Assembly: GCF_003852895.1 (NCBI RefSeq)
Contig: NZ_QUSW01000001.1
Location: 1,178,001-1,242,000 of the forward strand
DNA from: Rhizobacter terrae
GTDB taxonomy: Bacteria; Pseudomonadota; Gammaproteobacteria; Burkholderiales; Burkholderiaceae_C
Direction of reading: 5' to 3'
DNA length: 64,000 nt
The notes beneath the pieces are model-generated. The model was not told where the DNA came from. It was given only the letters and a program-made list of their open reading frames with translations, and ran no database searches. Below, piece by piece: positions 28,350 through 35,990 of the stretch; position 1 is the stretch's first letter; every line of letters begins with the position of its first letter. A program made the translations under genes and the position numbers.

Positions 28350-28979
28350 TCAGCGAGCGCGCTTGGGCACGGCGGTGGCTTTGGCCTGGGCACGCAGTTC
28401 ACCCAGCGTCACGCGCACGCCCTTGGCGTTCTCGAGCACCGTGCTGTCGGGCTTGCCCTGCAGCGCCTGCAGCTCATGCGCGTCGTGCACCACCACCGCG
28501 GGTCCGGCCAGGTTCGGCCGGCTCGGCTGCGCCTGGACGATGCCGTGGCCCTTCCAGCGTTGCATGACAGCGTCCAGCCGGTGGAGGTCGGACACCGTGA
28601 GCTTGGCGCCGTTGGGCAGCTGCACCACGTCGCTCCCCGGCCGGTTGAGCACCGCCGGCAGGTACGCGCCGCGAGACAACTCCGTGGCAGCCGGCCCTTG
28701 CGGGTGGGAGAAGCCGGTCTCCGAGGCGACGCGCGGCCTGCTGGATGCGCTGCGGATGGCGTCGGTCAGCGCAATCATCTGCTTGGCGGTCACGACACGG
28801 CCGCCTGCGGTGCGCACCGGCGTGTCGGGCGGCAGCGTGCGCAGGTGCGCGAGCGTGACAGGCGCCTGGCCGGCGACGGACAGCTGCAGCGGCGCGGCCG
28901 ATGGCGCAGGCGTGGCGGCGTGGGCAGCACCCAGGGTCAAGGCGGCGCAGGCCGCGCCCAGGAAGCGACGAACGGACAT
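28350..28979 (-). CDS. Exported protein of unknown function
   Basis: The 209-residue product has a signal peptide (MSVRRFLGAACAALTLGAAHA). The mature part is Ala/Leu/Arg-rich with a short motif that recurs: LAHLRTLPPDTPV, VSDLHRLDAVMQRW and LGELRAQAKA all resemble each other, suggesting degenerate repeats of about 70 residues. No family is recognised. Thirteen bases separate its stop from the start of the large exported gene, so the two form one transcript. Confidence 0.68.
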   Translation of the reverse strand: MSVRRFLGAACAALTLGAAHAATPAPSAAPLQLSVAGQAPVTLAHLRTLPPDTPVRTAGGRVVTAKQMIALTDAIRSASSRPRVASETGFSHPQGPAATELSRGAYLPAVLNRPGSDVVQLPNGAKLTVSDLHRLDAVMQRWKGHGIVQAQPSRPNLAGPAVVVHDAHELQALQGKPDSTVLENAKGVRVTLGELRAQAKATAVPKRAR

Positions 28980-29166
28980 GAAGGTCTCCTCGGTGGACTC
29001 GTGCGCCGAGCGCAGTCGGCGGCTCGGTCGCGACTCTCGCGCAAGTCCGCGCGCCGGGTGTCTGGTCGGAACCCTTATTCGGCGGGATGCAAGCGAAGGT
29101 CTTGCAGTCGACTGCGAAATCCGTCACACCGCAGGAGGGGCGCCCTGCCTGCGCGGCAACGCCGCT

Positions 29167-29616
29167 TCAGCGCCCGCGCACCCGTTGCAGCAGCAGCCGG
29201 TCCTCGTCGCTCTCGCCGGTCGCCCACACGCCGTTGGGCAGCGCATGGAACACCAACACCGCATGGCGCTGCGGATCGCTCATCACCAGCTCGCCCGCAG
29301 GATTGCGGTGCCAGGCGTAGAGATCCTCTGCCCGTGCCGTCACGCCGGAGCAGCGTGGCGATGCGCTGATCGCCGAGCCGCCGATCACGCGCCGTCGTTC
29401 GAGCTTCACGCGGCAGGCGGGTGCACCCTCGCCGTCTTTCGAGAGCGTCCAGGTGCCGGCATCCGGCAAGGCCGCTGCCGGCGACGACGCCGGGCCGCTT
29501 GCCGCAGGGAGCGGTGCCGCTTGCACGGGCACGGCGGCCAGGGCGTGCAGCAACGCGGCAGCAGCCAGGGCCAGCCTGACGCGCGAGCGGCGATGAAAGG
29601 TTGTTGTGGAACTCAT
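29167..29616 (-). CDS. Exported AprI/Inh-like protease inhibitor
   Basis: The product is 149 residues from ATG 29616; a GTG at 29670 is an alternative. An N-terminal basic stretch and hydrophobic core (LALAAAALLHALAAVPVQA) form a signal peptide. The mature domain follows the AprI/Inh pattern: AGTWTLSKDGEGAPACRVKL, a second cysteine in SPRCSG, then AWHRNPAGELVMSDPQ and a closing LLLQRV strand. Members are small beta-barrel inhibitors of serralysin-type metalloproteases kept in the periplasm. No serralysin gene is nearby. Stop-to-start distance to the next minus-strand gene is about 190 bases. Confidence 0.7.
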   Translation of the reverse strand: MSSTTTFHRRSRVRLALAAAALLHALAAVPVQAAPLPAASGPASSPAAALPDAGTWTLSKDGEGAPACRVKLERRRVIGGSAISASPRCSGVTARAEDLYAWHRNPAGELVMSDPQRHAVLVFHALPNGVWATGESDEDRLLLQRVRGR

Positions 29617-29685
29617 GTCCGATGCCGTGAACGCTTGTCCGCGGGCCAGTGTACTGTCCGGTACCAACACAGCCCTGGTCCAGCA

Positions 29686-31161
29686 CTACAGCGTCAAAGC
29701 CATGGCTGATTCGCGTCCATAGGCATCCAGGCGCCGGATCGTTTCGCGCATGTCCAGCTCGGTCGCATCCGGGTGGATGGCGCAGATGCGAAGAACAGTG
29801 CGCCCCTTCAACTGGGTCGTTAGCACCGCGGCGAAGCCATCCTCCAGCGCACGCCTGGAGATGGCGCGATTCAGCGCGTCGGTGTCCTCCGGCGACAAGC
29901 CCGGCTGCGTCATGCGGAACGTGACGATGGCCAGTTGGGCGGGCGACACCACGTCCCAGCCGGCGTGCTGGCGCAGCTCGTCTTCGGCCCATTGCGCCAG
30001 CTGGCAGCCATGCGCGATCGCATCGCCCATCGCCTGTGAGCCCAGCACCTGCAGCGTCAGCCACAGCTTCATCGCGCGGGCCGGCCGCGTCAGCTCAGCG
30101 CCCAGGTCCCAGTGGTTGACCTGGTCGGCGTCGGTCTGCGCGTCACGCAGGTATTCAGGCCGCGTGTGGAAGCTCTGCGGCAGATGCTCGCGATGGCGCA
30201 TCAGCACCATGCCGCACCCGTAGGTCTGGAACAGCCATTTGTGGGCATCCCAGCTCAGGCTGTCGGCCTCGCCGATCCCATCCAGCAGACCTCGATGGGC
30301 CGGCGACAGCGCCGCCGATGCGCCGTAGGCGCCGTCCACATGCATCCACAGGCCATGCTGGTCGCAGAGTGCCCGGATGGCCCGCAGCGGGTCGACGCTG
30401 CCGGTGTTGGTGGTGCCCGCACTGGCGATGACCACGAAGGGCTTGAGGCCGGCAGCGCGGTCCTGTTCCATGGCGCAGGCCAGTGCGGCCATGTCCATGG
30501 CGAACGCATCGTCGGTCGGCATGCGCCGGATCTGGTCGGGCAGGAAGCCGATGATCTTCAAGCCCTTGGCCACGGAGGAATGCGTCTGCTCGGAAACGTA
30601 GGCCACGGCGATGGATCTCTCGTGCGGCGCCAGCTTCTGGTCGCGTGCCACGGTGAGCGCGGTGAGATTGGCCATCGAGCCGCCCGACACGAAGAGCCCG
30701 CCGGCCGTGGCCGGCAGGCCCACGCGAGACGCGAGCCATTCGATGAGTCCCATCTCGATCGCGCTGGCGCCTGAGCTTTGCAGCCAGCTGCCTGCGTGGG
30801 CGTTGTGCATGGCGGTGGCCAGCTCACCCAGCGCGGACAGCGGCGACGCCGGGCCGGGAATGAAGGCGAAGAAGCGGGGATGGTCCATCTTCGCGCGCCA
30901 TGGGTGGATGTCTTCCAGCAGCTGGGTGAGCACATCGTTCAACGGGCGCCCCTTGGCCGGCACGCCCATGTTGCGCAAGGCGGCAGCGCCCGCTGCGTCG
31001 ATGACCTGCACGGCGCGCTGCATGGGCTTCTGCTGCTGGCTGTCGCCCACGCGGCTCACGGCCTTCGCGAACGCCTGAGGCGTGACGTCTCCGAGCAAGC
31101 GGCTTGGCCACCCGGCTTCGGATGAGGCAGCCGGATGCTGTGATTGCGGGCGATGAATCAT
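29686..31161 (-). CDS. PLP-dependent group II amino acid decarboxylase
   Basis: The 491-residue protein belongs to the aromatic-L-amino-acid/glutamate decarboxylase family. It has the substrate/cofactor segments GGLFVSGGSMANLTAL and WMHVDGAYGASAAL, and the PLP-binding lysine in SWDAHKWLF near residue 307. It would decarboxylate an amino acid such as tryptophan, tyrosine, phenylalanine or 2,4-diaminobutyrate to an amine; the substrate cannot be assigned. It is divergent from an Lrp/AsnC regulator, 78 bases apart, which very likely controls it. Confidence 0.9.
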   Translation of the reverse strand: MIHRPQSQHPAASSEAGWPSRLLGDVTPQAFAKAVSRVGDSQQQKPMQRAVQVIDAAGAAALRNMGVPAKGRPLNDVLTQLLEDIHPWRAKMDHPRFFAFIPGPASPLSALGELATAMHNAHAGSWLQSSGASAIEMGLIEWLASRVGLPATAGGLFVSGGSMANLTALTVARDQKLAPHERSIAVAYVSEQTHSSVAKGLKIIGFLPDQIRRMPTDDAFAMDMAALACAMEQDRAAGLKPFVVIASAGTTNTGSVDPLRAIRALCDQHGLWMHVDGAYGASAALSPAHRGLLDGIGEADSLSWDAHKWLFQTYGCGMVLMRHREHLPQSFHTRPEYLRDAQTDADQVNHWDLGAELTRPARAMKLWLTLQVLGSQAMGDAIAHGCQLAQWAEDELRQHAGWDVVSPAQLAIVTFRMTQPGLSPEDTDALNRAISRRALEDGFAAVLTTQLKGRTVLRICAIHPDATELDMRETIRRLDAYGRESAMALTL

Positions 31162-31202
31162 TAGAATTCCACCGAATGATGTTCTGTCGTTCTTCCATTC
31201 TC

Positions 31203-31217
31203 TTGAATGTCATTCAA
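31203..31217. promoter_or_regulatory. 15-base palindrome in decarboxylase/Lrp intergenic region
   Basis: TTGAATG (31203-31209), central T and CATTCAA (31211-31217) form a perfect palindrome of the length typical of Lrp/AsnC boxes, within the 78-base divergent promoter. A possible ATG at 31207 lies inside it, which favours the later ATG at 31240 as the regulator start. Confidence 0.6.
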
Positions 31218-31239
31218 CAAATACAGCACTCTGAACCAC

Positions 31240-31740
31240 ATGGCCAAAAATACGAATGGACTTCAGCCAGAGGGCAGCACCGCCGCCCGCCTGGACGCCG
31301 TGGACCGAAAGCTGTTAGGGCTGCTGGCGGACGACAGCAGCTTGAGCTACGGCGAACTGGGACAAGCCCTGCACCTGTCGGCCCCCGCCGTGCATGAGCG
31401 GGTGAAGCGGCTCAAGCGCGACCGCGTCATCCTCGCCACCGTGGCGCGGCTCGATGGCGCCAAGCTGGGCCGTCCGCTCCTGTGCTTCGTGCAAGTCATC
31501 ACCAGCACCGTGAAGCGCGCCCGGCAGGTGGCCGCGTTGTCATCGCTGGCCGACATCGAGGAAATCCACACTGTCACCGGCGAAAGCGGCATCCTGCTCA
31601 AGGTGCGCACGCGCGACACGCAGGCCCTGGAGACTTTGCTGGCAAAGATTCATGGGGTCGACGGCGTGGAAGGAACCCGCACGCAGATCGCCCTGTCAAC
31701 GCTGCTCGAACGCGGGCCCAGTCCGCACCTGGCGGATTGA
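31240..31740 (+). CDS. Lrp/AsnC family transcriptional regulator
   Basis: The product is 166 residues from ATG 31240. A winged helix (LDAVDRKLLGLLADDSSLSY, HLSAPAVHERVKRLKRDRVI) is followed by the ligand-binding domain (FVQVITSTVKRARQVAAL, IEEIHTVTGESGILLKV). It is divergently placed against the amino-acid decarboxylase gene, with a palindrome between, the usual arrangement of a substrate-responsive local regulator. It is not closely similar to the other Lrp-type protein at 8.8 kb. Confidence 0.91.
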   Translation: MAKNTNGLQPEGSTAARLDAVDRKLLGLLADDSSLSYGELGQALHLSAPAVHERVKRLKRDRVILATVARLDGAKLGRPLLCFVQVITSTVKRARQVAALSSLADIEEIHTVTGESGILLKVRTRDTQALETLLAKIHGVDGVEGTRTQIALSTLLERGPSPHLAD

Positions 31741-31769
31741 CCCGCTGGGCAAACGGCCCGATGCAAAGG

Positions 31770-32120
31770 TCAATCGTCGCCGAACAGCCCCGAGATGGCG
31801 CTGCCGGCGAGGTCCAGCGTCGCGTCCACGGCATCTTCTGCCACATCGCTTGCCAGGTCGTCGGCTGCCTTGGCCGCCGCCGTCGCGGCCACCGCACCCA
31901 AGGCACCGGCGATCAGCGCGCCGCCCAGCGGCACCGGGTCAGGCTCGCCCGGCTGGCGCCGCCGCGGCTTGACCCGCAGCGTGAAGGTGATGGCAAAGGC
32001 CAGCCACGCCAGCAGCATGGCCGCCACCAGCCCCCAGCCGGCAAGGCCAAGCATGGTCAGCACCACACGAACGATGAAGAAGACGACTGCGGCCACGCCC
32101 GCTGCGAATAGGAACGCCAT
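31770..32120 (-). CDS. Small membrane protein
   Basis: The 116-residue product has two N-terminal hydrophobic segments (about residues 4-26 and 28-50), then an Arg/Pro-rich linker and an Ala-rich amphipathic C-terminal half ending in Asp residues. No family is recognised. It faces convergently the Lrp-type gene on the left and is divergent from the acetyltransferase gene on the right. Confidence 0.6.
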   Translation of the reverse strand: MAFLFAAGVAAVVFFIVRVVLTMLGLAGWGLVAAMLLAWLAFAITFTLRVKPRRRQPGEPDPVPLGGALIAGALGAVAATAAAKAADDLASDVAEDAVDATLDLAGSAISGLFGDD

Positions 32121-32208
32121 GCGCTCGATTGTGCTGCCCGCGCCCAGCGAGAATCACTTGGCCCGCGCCAGCCTCTGTGACTTGTCTCACACCCCTGCAG
32201 ACCATCCC

Positions 32209-32652
32209 ATGTCCATCGACTACGCCTTGCACCATCGCGACATCCCGCCCGAGCTGATCGCCGAGGTGGCTTCCTTGTCCGAGCACGTCTTTGAAACGTC
32301 CACCATCGACCACGCATGGCGGCTGACGCACATGCCCGACGTCAGCCTGTTCTGCGCACGGCAGGCGGGCGAGCTCATCGGCTTCAAGGCCGGCTACGCC
32401 ATCGCTGAACGCAAGTACTACAGCTGGCTGGGCGCCGTGCACCCGCAGTGGCGCCGCCAAGGCGTGGCCAGCCGTCTGGCCGACATGCAGCACCAGTGGC
32501 TGGTCGAGCGCGGCTTCGCGGTGGTGGAAACATCCAGCCGCCACGAGAATTCAGCGATGGCGCGGATCAATCTCCACAGTGGCTTCGTCACCGTGGGCAC
32601 CAAGCTGGAGCCGCATGGCTTGCAGGTCTTGTGGGCGAAGACGCTGGCTTGA
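32209..32652 (+). CDS. GNAT family N-acetyltransferase
   Basis: The product is 147 residues from ATG 32209. The central part has the GNAT acetyl-CoA motif: LGAVHPQWRRQGVASRL, with the Q/R-x-x-G-x-A signature as RRQGVA, followed by a helix and ENSAMARINLHSGF, the typical motif B. It would transfer acetyl from acetyl-CoA to an amine of unknown identity. The long open frame upstream (from 31795) is not coding, because it lies over the opposite-strand membrane-protein gene. Confidence 0.88.
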   Translation: MSIDYALHHRDIPPELIAEVASLSEHVFETSTIDHAWRLTHMPDVSLFCARQAGELIGFKAGYAIAERKYYSWLGAVHPQWRRQGVASRLADMQHQWLVERGFAVVETSSRHENSAMARINLHSGFVTVGTKLEPHGLQVLWAKTLA

Positions 32653-32669
32653 AGCGACGGCCGGCCGGT

Positions 32670-33392
32670 TCAGAACGAATACAGGAACTGGGCGCTGAAC
32701 ATCTCGGCCCGGCGGCCATACACCCGCCCCCAGAGATAGGCCGCCTGGAGCTGGGCCTTCTCCCCCAGTCCCAGCTTCAGCACCGGACCGAGGCGGTCGG
32801 AATGTGGATCTTCCGAATGCCCCAGGCGGCCCAGTTCGCCGAAGCCTTGCACGCCCCAGCGCACACCGGGGCGCAGCCGGCCCAGGACCTGCCATTGGTA
32901 CTTCGCCTCGGTCCCATCAGGCTCCGACAGGGCTCGCTCGAAGAAGAGGTTGGCGTTGATCTGCAGGCGTCCGAACTCGGTCTGCCAGACCGGGCCGAAC
33001 TCGATCAGGTTGCCTTCGTCCGGCTCGTGGATGAGCTGCGTGTGCAGCGCGAGGTCGAAGCTGTATTGGCCTTGCGTGAGCAGCCAGTCGTTCTGCCAGT
33101 TCCAGGAGTCCACGCCCTGCTGGCGCAGCGTCGGGCCGATGAAGCTCACGAAGAGCTCCGTGGTCCACCGGCTGGTCACGCCGTAGCGCAGCCCGGCCTC
33201 CGGCCACAGCACCGCATCGCGGTCTCTCGAATCGACGGTCCAGTAGCGCAGGTCGACCGAGAGCTGGCCCGGCGTCGAATAGGGCGTGACCACGTAGTAG
33301 CCGGCTTCGGCCCACACCGACGCCGAGCCCACCAGGCCAAAGGCCAGGCCGATCCATCGGCGCACAGACTTGGAAAGCAACCGGTCACGCAT
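32670..33392 (-). CDS. Outer-membrane beta-barrel-like protein
   Basis: The product is 240 residues from ATG 33392; earlier in-frame codons give a non-signal N-terminus. The signal peptide is roughly SVRRWIGLAFGLVGSASVWA. The mature part alternates hydrophobic and polar residues in many beta strands and ends in Phe (FSAQFLYSF), as in proteins inserted by the BAM complex. About ten to twelve strands fit. It resembles uncharacterised transporter-like barrels; no ligand is known. Confidence 0.72.
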   Translation of the reverse strand: MRDRLLSKSVRRWIGLAFGLVGSASVWAEAGYYVVTPYSTPGQLSVDLRYWTVDSRDRDAVLWPEAGLRYGVTSRWTTELFVSFIGPTLRQQGVDSWNWQNDWLLTQGQYSFDLALHTQLIHEPDEGNLIEFGPVWQTEFGRLQINANLFFERALSEPDGTEAKYQWQVLGRLRPGVRWGVQGFGELGRLGHSEDPHSDRLGPVLKLGLGEKAQLQAAYLWGRVYGRRAEMFSAQFLYSF

Positions 33393-33528
33393 CACGCCGC
33401 AAGGATAGTGGCCGGAACCGCGCCTCCGCGGATGCCTCAGGATCGCCCCCGCGCCAAAGTGCAAATTAGGAACGTTTTGCATCGGCGACACAATCGTCGG
33501 TCGACGATTCCATCGCCTTGGAAGCTGC

Positions 33529-34023
33529 ATGAGTGACGCCCCCGCCGAGCAAGACCCTCATCTCCTGCGCCGCCTGCTGCGCGCGAAAGACCGCATGGAC
33601 GCCGCCTCGCACGAGGACTGGCCGGTGCATCGACTGGCCAGCGTGAGCGGCGTGTCCGAGGCGCACTTCGCGCGCTCGTTCAAGCAGGCCTTCGGGCTGC
33701 CGCCGCACCGCTACCTGCTCACGCGCCGCATCGAGCGCGCCACCGCGCTGCTGCGCGACACCGAGCTGTCCATCACCGAGATCGCCTTCGTCACCGGCTG
33801 GAGCAGCCTGGGCACCTTCGGGCGGACCTTCCGCGACATCACCGGCGAGAACCCGGGCGCTGTGCGCACGCGTGCGCGCGCCGAGAACCAGGGCCTCGAC
33901 CGCGTGCCGGCGTGCGTGCTGCGGGCCGCGCACCGGCCCGATCTCAACATCGCAGTTTTGGAGAAGCGGCGGCGCGAGGCGGCAGGTACAAACGACACCG
34001 GTGACAACAAGGAGGTCCCATGA
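33529..34023 (+). CDS. Short AraC-family transcriptional regulator
   Basis: The 164-residue protein consists mainly of the AraC/XylS DNA-binding domain: HRLASVSGVSEAHFARSFKQ and ITEIAFVTGWSSLGTFGRTF are its two helix-turn-helix motifs. There is no N-terminal sensor domain. Its stop overlaps the start of the VOC protein gene (ATGA at 34020), so the two are coupled. The pairing of a stand-alone AraC domain with a glyoxalase-fold protein is frequent in proteobacteria. Confidence 0.9.
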   Translation: MSDAPAEQDPHLLRRLLRAKDRMDAASHEDWPVHRLASVSGVSEAHFARSFKQAFGLPPHRYLLTRRIERATALLRDTELSITEIAFVTGWSSLGTFGRTFRDITGENPGAVRTRARAENQGLDRVPACVLRAAHRPDLNIAVLEKRRREAAGTNDTGDNKEVP

Positions 34024-34427
34024 ACCAAGGCATTGAAGTGATCGGTCTGTATGTGCGAGACCAGGAAGAAGCGCGCGCGTTCTATGTCGACAAGCTCGGA
34101 TTCCGCGTCCACACCGACGTGCGCAACGGCGACTACCGCTGGCTGACGGTGCAGCACCCCGACCAGCCCTCGTTCCAGCTCGGGCTGTTCCTGCCCGGCC
34201 CGCCCATGCATGACGCCGCCACCGCGCAGGCGCTGCAAGCCCTCGTGGCCAAGGGCGCGATGCCGCCGATGGTGCTGACCGTGGCCGATTGCCGCGCAGC
34301 CTATGACCGCATGCTGGGCCACGGCGTCGAGTTCACGCAGGAGCCCGTGGACCGTTACGGCACCGTCGACGCGGGTTTTCGTGATCCGTCGGGCAACGGA
34401 TGGAAGATGATCCAGGCTCGGCGCTGA
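34020..34427 (+). CDS. VOC/glyoxalase-bleomycin resistance superfamily protein
   Basis: The 135-residue product shows the VOC betaalphabetabetabeta pattern: GLYVRDQEEARAFYVDKLGF at the start and FRDPSGNGWKMIQ at the end, with a Glu/His metal-ligand pattern not fully certain. Members are metal-dependent lyases or dioxygenases, or binders of drugs. It overlaps the AraC gene by four bases and is followed 15 bases later by the DUF1801 gene. Confidence 0.88.
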   Translation: MNQGIEVIGLYVRDQEEARAFYVDKLGFRVHTDVRNGDYRWLTVQHPDQPSFQLGLFLPGPPMHDAATAQALQALVAKGAMPPMVLTVADCRAAYDRMLGHGVEFTQEPVDRYGTVDAGFRDPSGNGWKMIQARR

Positions 34428-34442
34428 ATCTGGAGACGACAC

Positions 34443-34838
34443 ATGAAGAAGAGTTCACCGGCGGGCACCGCTTCCGCCTCGGAGATGATCGACGGGCGCA
34501 TCGAGGAGCTGGGCGACTGGCGCGGCGAGATGCTTGCGCGGCTGCGCGTCCTAATCAAGGAGGCCGACCCCGAGGTGGTCGAGGAGTGGAAGTGGAGCAA
34601 CCCCGTGTGGTCGCACGACGGGATCGTCTGCACCGGTGAAAGCTACAAGAAGGCGGTGAAGGCGACCTTTCCCAAGGGCGCCTCGCTGCCGGATCCTGCC
34701 GGCCTGTTCAATTCCAGCCTCGATGGAAACGTCAGGCGCGCCATCGATTTCCATGAAGGCCAGCAGCTGGACGAGAAAGCCCTGAAGGCGCTCATCCGTG
34801 CGGCCGTGGCCTTGAACAAGTCCTCGGCCCGCGGGTAG
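34443..34838 (+). CDS. DUF1801 domain protein
   Basis: The 131-residue protein matches DUF1801 (YdhG/YjhX-like fold): WRGEMLARLRVLIKEADPE, then EEWKWSNPVWSHDGIVC and a C-terminal VRRAIDFHEGQQLDEKALKA. Function is unknown. It follows the AraC/VOC pair closely (15 bases), so the three form an operon, and its end is only three bases from the convergent hydrolase gene. Confidence 0.85.
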   Translation: MKKSSPAGTASASEMIDGRIEELGDWRGEMLARLRVLIKEADPEVVEEWKWSNPVWSHDGIVCTGESYKKAVKATFPKGASLPDPAGLFNSSLDGNVRRAIDFHEGQQLDEKALKALIRAAVALNKSSARG

Positions 34839-34841
34839 CGC

Positions 34842-35645
34842 TCAGCAGCCCGCGAACCGGGCGATGTCCTCGTTCAGGCGCCGTTGGTGGGTGAAGTACA
34901 GCCCATGCGGCGCGCCTTCGTAGACCACCAGCTGGGCGCCCGGCACCATGGCCGCCACGGGCCGGCCGGTGAGGTCGATCGGTGCGGATTCGTCGGCATC
35001 GCCGTGGATGACCAGCGTGGGCACATCCAACCGCGCGAGCTCCGCGCGGAAGTCGGTGGTCATCTGCAGGCGGGTCAACGCCACCGTTGCCAGCAGCGAG
35101 GTGCGGGTCATGTCGCGTGCCGTCCAGTCGATGACGGCGCGCGGCGTGTCCGGCATGAAGTACGGCAGGGCATTGGCCTCGATCCAGCCGGGGAAGTCGT
35201 GGCCGATCGTGTCGACCAGTTGCCCGATCATTTCGTCGGGCACACCTTCGTTGCCGTCGAGTTGCCGCCGGCAAGGCAGGCCCGCAGGCGCGAGCAGCAG
35301 CAGCCGCTTCACGCGGCGCGTTCCATGGCGGGTGAGGTAGCGAACCGCTTCGCCGCCGCCGAATGAATGCGCCACCAGCGTCACGCCGGTGAGGTCCAGC
35401 GCATCCAGCACGGCGGCCAGGTCATCGGCGAGGGTGTCGTAGTCGTATCCGCGCCCGGGGTCGTCGGAGCGGCCATGCGACCGGCGGTCGATGGCGATGC
35501 AGCGAAAGCGCTCGGACAGCGGCGTCATCTGGTAGCCCCAGGCGTCGGAAGACAGGGTCCAGCCCGACAGGAAGACGATCGGTTGCCCGCTGCCCCAGTC
35601 GCGAACGAAGAGCCGGGTGCCGTCTGCGGTGCTGATGCGATTCAT
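34842..35645 (-). CDS. Alpha/beta hydrolase (non-haem chloroperoxidase-like)
   Basis: The 267-residue enzyme has the alpha/beta-hydrolase layout: oxyanion-hole region FLSGWTLSSDAW (about residues 25-36), nucleophile Ser in AHSFGGGE (near residue 93), an acidic residue in HGDADESAP (near residue 216) and the final His in APHGLYF. These are the landmarks of the non-haem haloperoxidase/esterase group. The natural substrate is unknown. No signal peptide is present. A TGACCT-N3-AGGTCA inverted repeat lies about 60 bases upstream of its ATG. Confidence 0.88.
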   Translation of the reverse strand: MNRISTADGTRLFVRDWGSGQPIVFLSGWTLSSDAWGYQMTPLSERFRCIAIDRRSHGRSDDPGRGYDYDTLADDLAAVLDALDLTGVTLVAHSFGGGEAVRYLTRHGTRRVKRLLLLAPAGLPCRRQLDGNEGVPDEMIGQLVDTIGHDFPGWIEANALPYFMPDTPRAVIDWTARDMTRTSLLATVALTRLQMTTDFRAELARLDVPTLVIHGDADESAPIDLTGRPVAAMVPGAQLVVYEGAPHGLYFTHQRRLNEDIARFAGC

Positions 35646-35705
35646 GGTCTGCGCTCCTTGGTCGGTGTGTGCAGCCAGTCTAGGAACCGCGCAGTACCAA
35701 ATCCA

Positions 35706-35720
35706 TGACCTGGGAGGTCA
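35706..35720. promoter_or_regulatory. Inverted repeat upstream of alpha/beta hydrolase
   Basis: TGACCT (35706-35711) and AGGTCA (35715-35720) are perfectly inverted around GGG, 61 bases upstream of the hydrolase start. It may bind a dimeric repressor. The rest of the 35646-35990 gap, about 345 bases between divergent genes, shows no gene. Confidence 0.4.
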
Positions 35721-35990
35721 AACCAGGCGCCCAGCCCGGCCGGCACTAGCCTAGTTGCTGGCGACATGTATCGAGCTGCAAAGGCCTCCGGGCTAACCCT
35801 CAATCGCCATCCGGAGAAAAGTGTTCACAATCCCTGCGGATTTGGAATCGGTTCCATACATGGTGTGTCCTGCGGCCACGACCACACCACCCGCGCAAAC
35901 CCACAGCGCGACGAACCGCCACAAGAGGCATGCCCACGCCGCGTGCCCGCTCGGGGAGGGATCACTCTCAAACTCGTGAGGAGAACACTG

